Source of the DNA: Parapristionchus giblindavisi
Lineage: Eukaryota; Nematoda; Chromadorea; Rhabditida; Diplogasteridae
Length of the DNA: 64,000 nt
Assembly (NCBI GenBank): GCA_943737045.1
Contig: CALSFV010000106.1
Coordinates: 181,200 to 245,199 of the forward strand
Reading direction: 5' to 3'
Shown: positions 49,833 through 62,810 of the stretch, one piece after another
Numbering within the stretch: the first letter of the stretch is position 1
How the letters are laid out: the number at the start of each line of letters is the position of its first letter
The notes under the pieces: model-generated
The model's database searches: none
What the model saw: only the letters and a program-made list of their open reading frames with translations
Told to the model about the DNA's origin: nothing
Program-made: the position numbers and the translations under genes

Positions 49833-50362
49833 CTTGACATAATGTCTAGGTCATGGACCAATTGTCCATGAGTAAACATTTGTGATCTTCGTTCCCTTCA
49901 CTTCTTCAAAGTTGATCTCTTGATTCTTTCTTCTATAATTAATACCCTCAATTTTCACAAATAAATTGCCATTTGAATCGATTCTGTATATTTGACAGAT
50001 AACATACAATAATTGTTCCGTGCAAATGTGATCAATCTATTATATCAAATCATCATTCCTTTCTTTAAAAGCTCTAAACCGATTCAGACTTCACACATTT
50101 CATCACATTTGCACGTTACATTTAAATAGTTCGTTTTATTGGAAGAAAACACTCCATATACATCTTTATCATAAATAAATTAGGGGAATTGGACGGGGAA
50201 AGTACCGATTACGGTAGGGATGGATATATATATATGCATATATGTTCGTTCAAGGGGAACTTGAAAGACATGGAGGAGCTTCACTGATTAGCCGAAGGCA
50301 CAGACTATAAATAGAAGTTTTATTAAATCAAAAGATCACATATTTTGATATAAAAACAAAGA

Positions 50363-53088
50363 TCAAAGATCATTCCGTACTATGAACTGTAGTTCTGCAC
50401 TGATCGTATTCGTCGATAGAGCACGTGGAATTGATTTGGCAGTATGCACGGATTGATTGCTCATGGGAGACTGAACAGTGGTATAGTTCAAAGATCAAAG
50501 ATCATTGTTACCGTAGGGATTGAAACGGCAGTCGCAGTGCTTTTCACTTCCAACATCTGAGGTGTCGAAGCAATGGATTTCGCGGTATGTGTCGACTGCA
50601 AAGACCATTTCGGGCAAATATACATTTTTTATACTTTATTTGAAGCAATTCATTATTTTCGTGTTCCATATTCTACAATACAATAATCTTGATTCCAAAT
50701 CAAAAGATCATTGTACAATAAAATTTTCAAGGTTCACCCAATATTCATACCGCAGGATTGGACTCATTCGATTCGACCCTTTCAGGCTCTACAGCAATCT
50801 GCAATGTTAATAAATTAATTCTCATAAAATAGACCTGTAGCCTAAACAGCGGCTACAAGACTCTTATTTACAAATACTGAATCTCTGATAGCTGATCTCT
50901 GATCTTTGATCTTTGATCTCACTGAAACGGACCTCATCTGGAGGTTTCTGTAGTACGAATTGCAGTTCCGCACTGATAGTATTAGTGGATTGTACCAATG
51001 GAATACTCTTGGCTGTCGCGACCGAACAACTGTTCGTTGCTGCAGGCAGCTGAAAAGTGGGAAGCATCATTGCAATTATTGAGATCAAAGATCAAAGATC
51101 ATTGCTAAATACCGTAGGGATGGATTTGGCAGTCGCGGTGCTGTTCTCATTCGCAATGCTCTTTGCGGTCTGGGTTGACTGTAAATATAGATTTACAAAT
51201 TTGTCAACATTCGTATAATTTTCCTAATAAAACAGATTTCACTTTTGTTCGAACAACATCAACGATTAGAAATCGAAATATTTATCCAACGTTACAATAA
51301 ATATTCTCACCTTGGTGGCATTGTTTTCGATCGTTTGAGACTCCACCACAGCCTGTAAATTTTCGTTCTATCATTTCACTAATCCCATATTTGATCGCAT
51401 ATTTCAGTTCTTTTCAGATAATCAATAATCGATCTTTAATCGGTTAAACTGACCTGGTCTGCCTGCACCAACTTCATGAGTTCAGCACTGATTGTATTAT
51501 TATTCGACTGAATGGTGGGAGTGGCTACGATAGTCGGTGTTGCGATGGGTGTACGACCCCCAGGAACAGGCTGCAAAGTCGTCAAAAGATCAAAGATCAA
51601 AGATCAACGATCATTGGTACCGCGGCCGCAGGGCTGTTTTCGACCACTCCGAGCATCTGCGGCTTCGAAACAGACACTTCACTTTTATTGTCCGATTTGT
51701 TCTTCGACATCTGCAAAACAATTTAAAATAATGCATTTATTATACCATTACTAGTATATTTACACATGATTTTTGGTCTCTAAAACGAACCTTGTCTTGG
51801 TACATCGGTGCAGAAGCAATGAGAGTGGGAGTTGCATGAATTGACCGAGGCTGTGAAATGGTTTTTAATTGTGGTTGTCAATTATTAAAATATTTTTAAA
51901 AATTTTTAATCCACTAACAGTGGCGCTTCCCTGCGATAGATTAGAAGCCGACTGTGTTTTCTGTGAAGCAAGGGATGGTGTCTGGGTCTTCTGTACCATG
52001 GGAGAAGGTCCCTGGTTCATGTTCTGCTGTGGCTTCTGAGGAGTACTTAGTTCCGGAGTCTTGGGATTTGCAGCCTTCCCGCCAGACGACTTCGGAGTCT
52101 GGAAAAAGTAGCACTGACAACTCATCACTCAATTTCACTATTGACCTATTCAAAATTTCAATGGAGCACTGCTCGAAACCAATAAAGCTGAACAATTTTT
52201 ATATAATGCACTAGTTCACCACCTTTGTAAGAAATCTGGATAATACATTTCGGGAAAATGAGTACACTCACATAAACTTGTACTCTTCCCTAACAGAGTT
52301 GTGCGGAAAAATGTTACTGGCAAAAAATTCGGTTACGGTAATTTACCGGTCTAAAAACAGGTAATTTTTTCCTGTTCCCTACCATTGTCCCCTGAAAGTG
52401 AAGGAACTCTCCCCTCAGAAATTTTTCAAATCACAACGAATATTTCTCAATGTATTGCGAAATAGAAGGTGAAGTTAAGAAAATCAAGTACAAAGATCAT
52501 CTTCGATTCTTACCGTAGTGACAGATGGGTTTGTTTTGTTCTGTTCAATCTTCTGTGGGTTGTTCATTGGTTCCTCTTTGCTTACAGTTCTCTATTAATG
52601 ATTTTTATCAATTCATTATAGTAAAAGCCATATAAGAAATATTATAAATGTATAAGTATAAGTAGTCGATGAATATGTGCTGTTCAAAGACACGAATATA
52701 ACAGAAATGTGTGTAATACTAAGAATTTTCGGTCATTTTCTTATGCTTTTCGCGACTTTTGAACAAGGCTTCAGTAAATATATTATGTAAAAAAATACCT
52801 TGTTCTTCGAAGGTGTCTGTAGTGACTTCTGAGGTGTCGCACGTGCTGCAGAAGTCGGAGTCTTGTTCACATTCTGTGGTTGCTTTTGAGGAGTGGTCAC
52901 CGCACTCTTGCCCTTGCCAACCGGTGTAATCGGCTTAGGAGGCTGAAACATATTATTTACTAGTATTGTATATCCTGGTGAATGTAATTCAGTGAGGAAA
53001 ATGTTAGTTTTTTGTCTAAATTTTTTTAAAAAATGTAGGAGTGGTGGTAAATTCTGAGTAATGGGTCGGAAAACCGAAGACATACCAT
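50363..53088 (-). CDS. Thr/Ser/Pro/Gln-rich protein with repeated exon module, 13 exons
   Basis: Exons (minus strand): 53086-53088 (ATG alone), 52799-52942, 52514-52591, 51919-52098, 51791-51850, 51621-51710, 51454-51570, 51311-51352, 51113-51178, 50933-51049, 50751-50798, 50512-50595, 50363-50470. They total 1137 bp, 378 residues, TGA stop. Every exon is a multiple of three and every junction is phase 0. The N-terminal half is basic and low-complexity (TTPQKQPQNVNKTP, STPQKPQQNMNQGPSP). The C-terminal half repeats a three-exon module with NTISAEL (exons 7, 10, 13), a short 14-16-codon exon (8, 11) and TAKSIA...TA...SIPT (9, 12). No signal peptide or known domain is visible, so it is probably an intrinsically disordered protein. 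The single-ATG first exon rests on one good donor (ATG|GTATGT). Confidence 0.7.
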
Positions 53089-55628
53089 GATTGGAGAGAG
53101 TGACGACCGCACCTCACTAGATCAGGGGCTGATAGTGAAGTTAAACACAATCAAATGATATTAATGATGGTTGTATTTTCATGAACCTAATTGTGATCAA
53201 AGCTGGTTTCACGTTTCATATTCAAATTGTATTGGATTAGCTTAATTTAATTAGTAATAAAGCACCATTGAAAAGATAAAGTCTGATAAGGGTAATAAAT
53301 CTAATTATATTTATTTATTGTGTTTTGTCTGATCATGAGATTATTTCCAACAATAAATACACGACCCAAGCTAATGTGAAACTCTCCTCTCTGGCCGCAC
53401 TCTCTCGCTTTCTTTGTCTGCAAGATAATATTGCCAGAGAGGTGACTAAAATGAGCTCGGAGACTAAAATGTACCTTTAATGAATGTATGAGAGATATTG
53501 GCTAGTTCCGCTTCAACCTTCCAACGTAGACAATCCACATAGAAAAATAAAAGCAAATAAAGACTAAATCTCATCTATCTCTTATGTGTGTCTTCCAGAT
53601 TTGGAGGATTCTCAATTCAGCGGATTGAAATAAGGAGAGGGAGAGACGGAGGGGAGAGGGAGGGAGAGATCCGGGAAATTCGCATTTCCTAAATTTCAAT
53701 TATACTTACGGCTGGCGTTCTTTGTTGGAAGAGAATAATTCTTTATCCGCTTAGGATCGAAGCAAAGGAAAGAAGTGGAGGAGAACTATTGGAATCTAGA
53801 GGACTTGTTATGAGAGGACTGTTGGAGTGAGACTCCGCCCACTCGAGATATTCTTTATCTCGATTTGACAAATTATCATAAGATGGCGTAGCTTCATATC
53901 ATATTCTGCACTTGATTTCTGTATTATTTTTTGGTACGACGCTTTCTCTGCCTGAAAGTATCAAATTGTCTTCATTTTACGTTTCGTTTTGTTACTTTGT
54001 ATTTGTTTTATCGCTAATATATATAATAATAATAATATGTGATTCATCGATTTGCCTTGTTTCAGTAATGATTTCAAAGCTTGCATGATCATTTTTTGTA
54101 TCTGTATTTCCACCTCCACTGTTAGATTTTCGAACACAAGAAAAATAAAAATTTAAAAGTAATTTGGAAGAAAAAAGTTCGGTATTCGTATGTTGTGCGC
54201 TTTGAAAAATGTAAAATGAAGAGCAAAAGCTGACCATAAATACTGTTTTAGGACGCATTTCTCAGTAAATTCTTCTTGAATGCTGCCATCTACATAAAAT
54301 CAATGTTTCAGTATGTTTTCGCATGGAATGAGAGTAAAAAAGGGATGACTTTGGTCATTTATAAATCAAATACATTATATTATACTATATGTACGTCTAC
54401 AAAATCCCTCCTCCTCTCTCTCCCTACCCATTGAGAGGGTGCTACAACACGGTCGGAAGTGGTCTTTCACTCTATCATCTCTGAACAAACAAACTACATC
54501 AATTAGTAGTACTCTCATCTCTCCCTCTCCCTCTCTATCTCCCTATCCCTCTCTTTCCCTCTCGCTCTCCCCCTCTCTCTCTCCCCCTCGATTAACCTAA
54601 TCCTTTCCGGTCGGAGAATCACGATAAAAGAGATCAGTAGTGGTTACGGTATCTGGGATGAATAGTATGAATCTACAGAAGGTGAAAGAGACCTTTCGTC
54701 TTTCTTGGTGGTTTTTAGAATTATTTTCAAGAAACCAATATTATTGAGTGATCTTGATTATTTTCCGCATTACCTATTCTAATTCCGTATTTCCGTTACA
54801 ACAAAATATTTGTTGTACTGCATGAATGCAAATTTAGTCACTTGATCATTTTCAACTAGTTTCTTTATTAATGTATTAGGCACCATTGTGGTTTTCCAAT
54901 TTGATTACTAAGTGCTTCTTGACATCTTCTTACATTTCATTATTTGCTAAAATCCTCTGAAAGTTCGTTACAGTTTTTGCTGCATCATTGTTATTTTTCA
55001 GTTTATTCTTCTTATTCATTATGCATCATGAAACTTTTCTTTATAATATTAATATTAATATGTATTCCTTCAATTGATCCTCACTGATATCGGTTAGATG
55101 AGTCTTGTTGAAGTGATTCAAATGATAAGTGATCTTTACGATTTCCATCAATGATTTTCAATTCTTTTAATTAAACTATGCATATATTAATACTTTTCAC
55201 AAAAAAATACTTATAAAATGAATGATTAACTGCTCTCTTTGTCCCTAATTGAATTACATGCATTTCTTCTTTAAAAATATCTAATTCAATTACACATATC
55301 GCAAATCAATTGGTTTATAATATATTTTTCCCTCTTGTCCCATTACCCCCGGTGCTTCTATGTTTCACTCCAGTGTGATATGTCATATCCCTCTCGACAA
55401 GAGGGACAAATCTGTCAATACTCGACAATTAGTCCTCCTCTCTCTAACACGTGTCAAATTGTGATTGATAAGAGTGACAATGGACATAGGTATGATGAGG
55501 ATGAAGGGATGTAAGTACTTAAGTGAGAGAGAGGGAGAGATGGGGGGAGGGAGATGGAATAAGGGAGATGAATACGCATATCAACTTTATAGGTCTTTAG
55601 ATAATTCTTATGATTCAATTACACTGTG
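53089..55628. other. intergenic region
   Basis: No exon is supported. Contents are CT-rich tracts (54410-54595), AT-rich DNA and one hairpin repeat at 53382. The upstream region of the T/S/P/Q-rich gene lies at its left end. Confidence 0.4.
53382..53445. repeat. short hairpin repeat, copy 3
   Basis: CTCTCCTCTCTGGCCGCACT pairs with ATATTGCCAGAGAGG around the loop CTTTCTTTGTCTGC. Confidence 0.6.
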
Positions 55629-55768
55629 GCCGTATGCAAGAACCGTTTTCCGGGAAAATGTGACGTCATTAGCGTAGTTTTTTTTCGTTTTCCAAAAATC
55701 CTTCGCCTACACTAATGACGTCACATTTTCCCGGAAAACTGTTTTCCCGTTGTTCTTGCATTCGGCCA
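55629..55768. mobile_element. 140-bp palindromic MITE
   Basis: The arms TGGCCGTATGCAAGAACCGT and the complementary right end (TTCTTGCATTCGGCCA) are followed inward by GGGAAAATGTGACGTCATTA and its complement. Almost the whole element folds. A CTG lies outside both ends, but a target duplication of that size is not certain. Confidence 0.7.
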
Positions 55769-55894
55769 CTGATCAAATCGATCAACAAAATTAGAAAGTC
55801 CTTATTAAATGTGGAGACCCGCGGATGTTCATGCAAGTCACTTGTATATCGTTCATGCAAGTGTCAAGTGAAATACAAGAAGATAGAGTATACT

Positions 55895-56095
55895 CTCATT
55901 AGTCTCTTAGCGTAGTGGTAACATTTCTGACTATCTAGCGCATGATCGCGGGTTCGAATCCTTTTTTTTTAATTTGCCGAACTTGGCTATTTTCAAAAAG
56001 CGCCCCTTTGCCTGCGATTGCAAGCATGATTCACGCATGATTCTAATGATCAATAAGCTGAATTAGCATAAAAGAAATATTGCACGGTATGTAGA
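55895..56095 (+). mobile_element. tRNA-derived SINE, second copy
   Basis: The head is TTAGCGTAGTGGTAACATTT with B box GCGGGTTCGAATCC, then a T tract. The body shares TTTTCAAAAAGC, ATGATCAATAAGCTGAATTA and TGCACGGTATG with 9425-9615. This head is better preserved and resembles a tRNA up to the anticodon arm. Confidence 0.62.
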
Positions 56096-56636
56096 ATAAA
56101 TTTTTGCTAACTTTCTGTCTTCACAGTTTGTTCACGAAAATATTTGCAGGAGTCCACCTTTAAGCTCACAGTTTATTTCCTCTTCTTTCAATGGATCTGA
56201 TGACATCTGTTAAAGGAAGAGTAACCCAAAGTCCGTAAACTCAGCTTTGAATTCCCGCGAATTTATATTTTCGTCTCACAACGATAACTCTACCACAATA
56301 CGGTATGTTTTCTGAATTTGATTGAATAGTAATTTTGCAGGGGAAATTTAAACAGTGAAAAGTAGAGGGGTAACTGTCAATTTATTAGTACATTTGTTGA
56401 ACATCCCTTGATCTCTTGGAATATATCCCACTTTTAATCTCGTAGTACTCCCCTCAACAGTAATTGTCAATCTATGTAAGACTCAATTGCTCATCTCCCC
56501 TCCCATAGTCTCCTCTCCTCTCTTCACTCGGAATTCCAATAAACGAAGCCGAAGATTTCGTGTCGCACTCATACTTTATTAGACCCTTCATCTGCTTTTA
56601 CTCAATTCATTTCGCCTCTTCCTCCCCTCTCCATCA
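56096..56636. other. no recognised feature
   Basis: Mixed sequence without supportable exons. CT content rises toward the hexamer array. Confidence 0.3.
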
Positions 56637-56932
56637 CTCTCTCCCTCTCCCTCTCCCTCTCCCTCTCCCTCTCCCTCTCCCTCTCCCTCTCCCTCTCCCT
56701 CTCCCTCTCCCTCTCCCTCTCCCTCTCCCTCTCCCTCTCCCTCTCCCTCTCCCTCTCCCTCTCCCTCTCCCTCTCCCTCTCCCTCTCCCTCTCCCTCTCC
56801 CTCTCCCTCTCCCTCTCCCTCTCCCTCTCCCTCTCCCTCTCCCTCTCCCTCTCCCTCTCCCTCTCCCTCTCCCTCTCCCTCTCCCTCTCCCTCTCCCTCT
56901 CCCTCTCCCTCTCCCTCTCCCTCTCCCTCTCC
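56637..56932. repeat. pure (CTCTCC)n array
   Basis: About 49 perfect hexamers in 296 bp. Because 6 is a multiple of 3, every frame is open, giving Leu-Pro, Glu-Arg, Glu-Gly and Arg-Gly dipeptide frames. None should be read as genes. Such homopurine/homopyrimidine DNA can form triplex (H-DNA). Confidence 0.97.
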
Positions 56933-57957
56933 ATCCCCAGAACCCTCCAGATACCTCAATTATGCCGCTTTGCACATCATGCGACACTTATTGAAATTAT
57001 TGGAAAACATCTATCTTGGGCAGTTGTTTTGTACGATGGGAATGATCAATATTTTATTGAGATCCATGGAACTATTGGATACAGACACAAAATGTACAAA
57101 GATATCTTGGAAAAGATCTGTTGAGGTCAAAATAAGATGTACACTATAATAAGGTACTCTGATAATTCGAGAAATCAAGCATTACATTATGTCGAAGGGA
57201 TGTCACTTTTTGTTGATTATTACTACTACATTATGTCAAATAGCAGTGATCTCTCCATCGCACTATGGCCTTGCCGAGCGGCAAATTCTGCTCACAGAGG
57301 AAATTCTCTTATTTACGAGACGTTCTGTTTTAAGAAATGGACTTCTTATGACAGAATATCAGAAATTGAATTTCTTACTTTCAAGAAAAATTTTCGCTGA
57401 TATATTTCTTATAATTAAGAAAATGAAAAGTAAGAAATTATAAATTTAAGTAAATTTTCTGTGTGAGTGGTTTTATATTTCACTGTATTGGCGCTTCGTC
57501 GACTTCGAATAGCGGGAGAAACTTTAGCTTTGTGTAGCCTTCACAATGTCGTTTATCACTTTTCCATTATTATGAAACTCGGCCCCATTTTGTTATCAAA
57601 CAAAAGGATTGTACCATTTGATTCTTTGTTTCCAGCTAAAGATAAATAAGAAACCAATCGTCATCATCGTTTGTACCCGTGAAATAGTAACTGATTGTGA
57701 GGACCGTATATTGGTCTAAACCGTTCTTCTTTGAAGGTTTGATAACCGATAGAAAATAATGTTTTGAAGGAGTTTATACGTTGAGAAATAGTACCACTAG
57801 CGTTACCTCTGCCAATGGTATCTTCATTGTGCACACTATTTCTCTGTTCTCTAATAAAGCATTGCGCGTCGAAGAGTCCCTTCGCAAAGGCTTCAGTCCC
57901 TTTAAAAATTTAGAAATTCTTGCGATTTTTAACGATACACCCCGAGTTAATTCAAAA

Positions 57958-58022
57958 CTCTCCGCTCTATCAATGCTCTCTCGCTTTCTTTGTCTACGAG
58001 AGAATGTTGTCAGAGCGGAGAG
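57958..58022. repeat. short hairpin repeat, copy 4 (best pairing)
   Basis: CTCTCCGCTCTATCAATGCT against ATGTTGTCAGAGCGGAGAG, with CTCTCG/CGAGAG at the top of the stem and TTTCTTTGTCTA as the loop. Confidence 0.65.
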
Positions 58023-60741
58023 TAAACACAGCTTATTGTGTGCTTTTAAATGTCATTTGTACAGTATTCCCTCTTCGACGAGTGCCACTTACTTTAAATT
58101 GCATTGTAACCGTGTGTCAAATGAGTCTCCACTCTCCTTCTCCCTCTCCCTTCCTCTCCCTCTCTCTTCTGCCTCTCTCTCCTCCCCCTCTCCCCTCCCC
58201 GATTCTCAAGACGTCGTAATTACACGCGATTTGCTCATTGTTCTAGCGTATCCGGCCTGCGCTCTCTCCTCTTCCCACACTCTCTCGTCTCCACTCTCTC
58301 ATTTCCCCATACTCTCTCGTCCTTCTCTACCACACTCCCACTGCCATATTTTCATTATTGCAAGCGATTGAAGTGCCTGAGCAATAATCATCATTACTCA
58401 TTTCGGCATATTCCCTACTAGAGCTACTAATCGTTTTGGGCCTACCACTAATTACCGGAAGTCGGAATGAATGGATTTGGCGAAATAATAATAATGGAAT
58501 TGCAATTTATTGGACTTCGCTCATTGTCTTGTCTTGTATCTAGTATGCGAGGGAATTATTATGATAATTACATCTACCGTATGTCTTGGCCCACGTGGTT
58601 GGACTACGGTAGGTGGGCAGATTATTGATCGAGAAAATCGATTTTGCATGGATTTTCATATCATTGGTGTGCTTTGCTCAGTGATCAGTGATATTTTGTA
58701 GAATTTTGGGCATTGTCTTCGTGATTTTAATGTTTCTTCTGACTCATTCGCGGGTGTTTCATGACAATCTGCCTTCATCTACGATTATGATGTCTTCTTC
58801 TGTATGTATAATAGGTTCTCCGAGGTAATGACTTGACTACTCGGTAAAGTAATAGATTAGGTCCTCCGGACTGAATTGACCTTGAATTATCGCTGGTCTA
58901 GCAGTAATCAATCTCATTAAGTTCTTCGTGTGCTTTGAATAGCAGGATGTACCATAACCGTTTACCTTTTTAAGATGGGAACATAACGTTATTGTATGAT
59001 TTCTTTTCTGTATGAATGTTGTTTCTTTTTCTGGTTAGAGCTTCGAAGAACTATGATATGAAGAAAGCATAAGGTACGCATCCGACCTCTGCAGCTCTAC
59101 CGTAATCTACCGTATCCTTGTGAGCTCTGATCGATCTGATGACGTCTACAGTAATCCCTTCAGCGCCTGATTAAGGCGAAAGCAATAAAAGAGGATTACG
59201 GTATTGAATGTGTGAGAGGGACGATTATATCAGCTTATCATATCATTCTCTCCCTCTGTCTCTGCCTATCCATCTCTCTCTAAATTTTCATCGCTCCTTC
59301 TCTCCCTCTCCCTTTCCTCTCGCTCTCACTCTGTATTGGGGACTAAGAAAGGTGTGATAATCCCTGAATTGATACTGTTATCAATTGATAGATCACGTTA
59401 TAGCGATCATACAAATGTATGCCTATATTCTTTATATTTTCTGATTCTCTCTTACTATCTGCGTCTCTCGTTTCCTCTTACTCTCTCACCATTTCTCTGA
59501 CTCTCTCTCTATCTTTCTCTCTCTCTCTCTTCTCTTTGTCTCTTCACTCAATCCTCTCTCTAAGTAACTTTATCTCTCTTTTCATCAAATTTCCTTTCTC
59601 CGTCTTTATCTCTGGGTCTCTCTCACACTGTAGTTCTCTCCCTAACTGATCCCCTTCTCGCAAAGCTTATGAAAGAATTGAATGATGACAAATAAGCAGT
59701 GATTACGGTAGATTGCAACATTTTCATGGAGAAGCTTGAGGGATCGTACGATTAGGATGGTTAATCGCTTAAAGAAAGCGCAACTATTCCATCGGTATCT
59801 TAATTTCGCCTACCATTTCTGTATACTTCAATGACATAACTAGGCGATGAAGATACACTTTCATAACAATCATAAACTGCAGTGAAATAAGAAAAATGAG
59901 AATACACTCCTGCTAAATAATAAGTATGCCCAATTTAATGTCTTTTTTGTTTAGAATATACAGTGAATCTCGCCACTTTAAAAACTACTTTTGATTTACT
60001 AAGCCCAATTCTATGAGTACAATTGCATGTCTATTTTTATTTTAATTTGTACATTTCATCATTATCCCTCCAGTCTATTCCTACCGTACCCATTCAGTTC
60101 AAGGTATTCTTATCCATCCTTCAATCATCTCCAACCAGTCTTCGTCCTTCTTCTCACAACATTCAGAGAGTTACGGTCACTTGATTTCTTCCTATTGTAT
60201 TACCCATTCTCCTCTTCTCATTCTTTAACCATCTTCTTCTTATTCTCTATTCACACCATTTTATGAGAGAGATGAGGATTAAAGGTGTCCTTTGAAGGAT
60301 TTATACCGTCCATAAGAGGACCCTTTAGGATATCTTTCTAATTAAAAGATATAGGTAGATGGAACAGGGAAAGACCGCAAATTCATTCATAATTCAGAGA
60401 TGTTTTACCATGGTTTATTCAAATCACATACTGATCCTGACATTTGGGTAGAGACCTTTGTGATGTGAGTATTGCGATCTGCTGGTTAATTCAATCTATG
60501 ATATGTTTCAAAATATTCTTTCACATTAAAATCGACGATTAGTTTACTTGGATTAGCTCCATCCATTGTGAGCATTGACGTAGAAATGCGTCATAACACC
60601 TCTTGTAGGATTCCACTGACGCTTCATCATTCTCTAAATTAATCCATAATATAAAACCTTTTAATTCTAATCTCTCGCAGAGTGAGAGAGTAACTCCACA
60701 GCGGATAGTTAAAATTGCATAAATTCAAAGCTCGATATGCT

Positions 60742-60801
60742 GTCCGCTCTGATCATGCTCCCTCGTAGTCAAAGACAGCGAGAGTGTGGCGCCAGAGCGG
60801 T
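60742..60801. repeat. short hairpin repeat, copy 5
   Basis: Opposite orientation: CCGCTCTGATCATGCTCCCTC...GAGTGTGGCGCCAGAGCGG, loop GTAGTCAAAGACAG, the complement of the loop in copies 3 and 4. Confidence 0.6.
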
Positions 60802-61504
60802 GTGTTTCAAATTCGCCTGGGGCGATCCTTTAAGGACTCCTTTTAAATCTCATTTACTCATCTCTTCATTGTATCGTTTCTTCCTCTTCTTCCTCATCTT
60901 AGCAGGTGTCAGCATCCACTTCAGCAAGGGCACATCTAATTGTCTCCTTTTATGAGTTTCCATTCTCTCCCTCTGCCTCTGCCTCTCCCTCTCCCTCTCC
61001 TTCTCCTTCTCCCTCCCTCTCTTACTACTACTTATTTCGAATACACGAGTTGTTTGTACAAGACACTCTAATTGACCATATTATCCCTTCTTTCTTTAAT
61101 TTCGCTCCAATTTCGTCTATATATGTATATATGTATTTCGCCTACGACCATTCCCGGCCCTAAATGAATTTCCTCATTCTTTATTGCATTTTCTCCCCGA
61201 CTACGGTACTTCTCAGCCTAGTCTGACGTGATCTCTTCTCCCCTCAGGGGCGCTAATCTAATTGCCCCCAGGGTCCTTAATCTACCGTAATCTGGACGTG
61301 GCCTTGTCAGTTCAAGTGTGTCACACGCTGCGTCAACACGATTACTCAACCCAATCAACTTTACTCTCAACTCGCTAATGCGGTAAACGATTGGTCTTTT
61401 GGAGACGGATAATAGACGAAATTTTGCGAGCGCCGCGCAGTCTATACTTACGAGAACTCTACCTCTACGTCTCCGTCTCTATCCATCTATCTGTACCTCC
61501 GCCT

Positions 61505-61760
61505 CCAAATCTACCACTACCTCTACCTCTACCTCTACCTCTACCTCTGCCTCTACTTCTACCTCTACCTCTACCTCTACCTCTGCCTCTACTTCTACCT
61601 CTACCTCTACCTCTACTTCTACCTCTACCTCTACCTCTGCCTCTACTTCTACCTCTACCTCTACCTCTACCTCTACCTCTACCTCTACCTCTACCTCTAC
61701 CTCTACCTTTACCTCTACCTCTTCCTCTACCTCTTCTTCTACCTCTGCCTCTGTCTCCAC
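61505..61760. repeat. (CTCTAC)n array with CTCTGC variants
   Basis: Hexamer array in which CTCTGCCTCTACTT occurs at roughly 54-60-bp spacing, hinting at a higher-order unit of nine or ten hexamers. All frames stay open. No gene is implied. Confidence 0.93.
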
Positions 61761-61887
61761 CTCTACCTCTATCCTACCTTTTCCTCCTCTCCCTCTTGAT
61801 CTCCTCCTTCATTTCTTCTCATTTGATTGATTTAAATAGACAATGCCTATAATACCTGGTAATTTGCACATTAAAGCTGTGCCAAGG

Positions 61888-62185
61888 AGGTGGGAGAGGA
61901 TGAAGAGGTAGAAGGAGAGGGAGAGGGTGAAGAGGTAGAAGGAGAGGGAGAGGATGAAGAGGTAGAAGGAGAGGGAGAGGGTGAAGAGGTAGAAGGAGAG
62001 GGAGAGGGTGAAGAGGTAGAAGGAGAGGGAGAGGATGAAGAGGTAGAAGGAGAGGGAGAGGATGAAGAGGTAGAAGGAGAGGGAGAGGATGAAGAGGTAG
62101 AAGGAGAGGGAGAGGATGAAGAGGTAGAAGGAGAGGGAGAGGATGAAGAGGTAGAAGGAGAGGGAGAGGGTGAAAAGGGAGAGGT
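61888..62185. repeat. 27-bp minisatellite (GATGAAGAGGTAGAAGGAGA...)
   Basis: About ten copies of a 27-bp unit differing at one site (GATGAA or GGTGAA). The plus strand is an open frame of nine-residue [10 protein letters not shown] repeats without a credible gene around it. Confidence 0.93.
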
Positions 62186-62778
62186 AGGAATTCTGAGAGG
62201 TAGGGTTGGTTGTTTGGACATCCCCACTGATAGTGTACTTTGAGTACATTGTCGGACCCTCCGTCTCGTCTATTACTTCTTAGACTTCATATTATTGATT
62301 GAATCTTGATTTGAACTACACTTTGCGATTCTTACTGCGTCGTCCGGCTAAGATGGGATGGGATTTACTGTCATCGATCTTTTCATGGGGCTGTGCTCTC
62401 TTGTTAACAGAGTATGAATAAATAGTATGTGATATGAATAGAGATCATGTTCTCTGGTTCCATTTTAACACTTGGGAATCAAGATTACAACTGTCAGCGA
62501 TATTTCTTGCTTACCATGTAATTTCGATTTTGTAAAAAGCTTAACAAATGAGGTTAAGTTTACTCAATCTTTACCAATTGGTATCCAAGCCCGCGCATGC
62601 GATTAACCAAAAACGGTGTCCAAGCCCGATCATTCATTATCTTGTTTCTTGTCAAATCTCATCATAGGTACATGTGTAAGACAACTTGACACAACTCATC
62701 TCTCTAGTTTCTTCTCTTCATCACTGAAACGACACTATGAGCGAGAGAAGGGGGCGTGGCCTCGGGCGTTGATTGGCT

Positions 62779-62810
<32 letters not shown>

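Larger units (their letters stand above)
56933..61390. other. gene-poor region with CT-rich tracts
   Basis: No exon is supported on either strand. CT-rich runs are at 58120-58200, 59270-59330, 59440-59640 and 60955-61020. TACGGTA/TACCGTA motifs are scattered (for example near 58578, 58610, 59100, 59200, 59705). Two hairpin repeats are listed separately. Confidence 0.4.

Noticed and set aside
55895..55970. A functional tRNA gene
   Set aside because: The T arm and D arm are good but the anticodon and acceptor stems do not pair, and the body matches a SINE copy.
56560..56994. Four long open frames of Leu-Pro, Glu-Gly, Glu-Arg and Arg-Gly dipeptides
   Set aside because: They are the six-frame consequence of a pure CTCTCC hexamer array, with no exon signals or conserved flank.
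61479..62249. Long acidic and Ser/Thr frames over the arrays
   Set aside because: They are explained entirely by the hexamer and 27-bp repeats.
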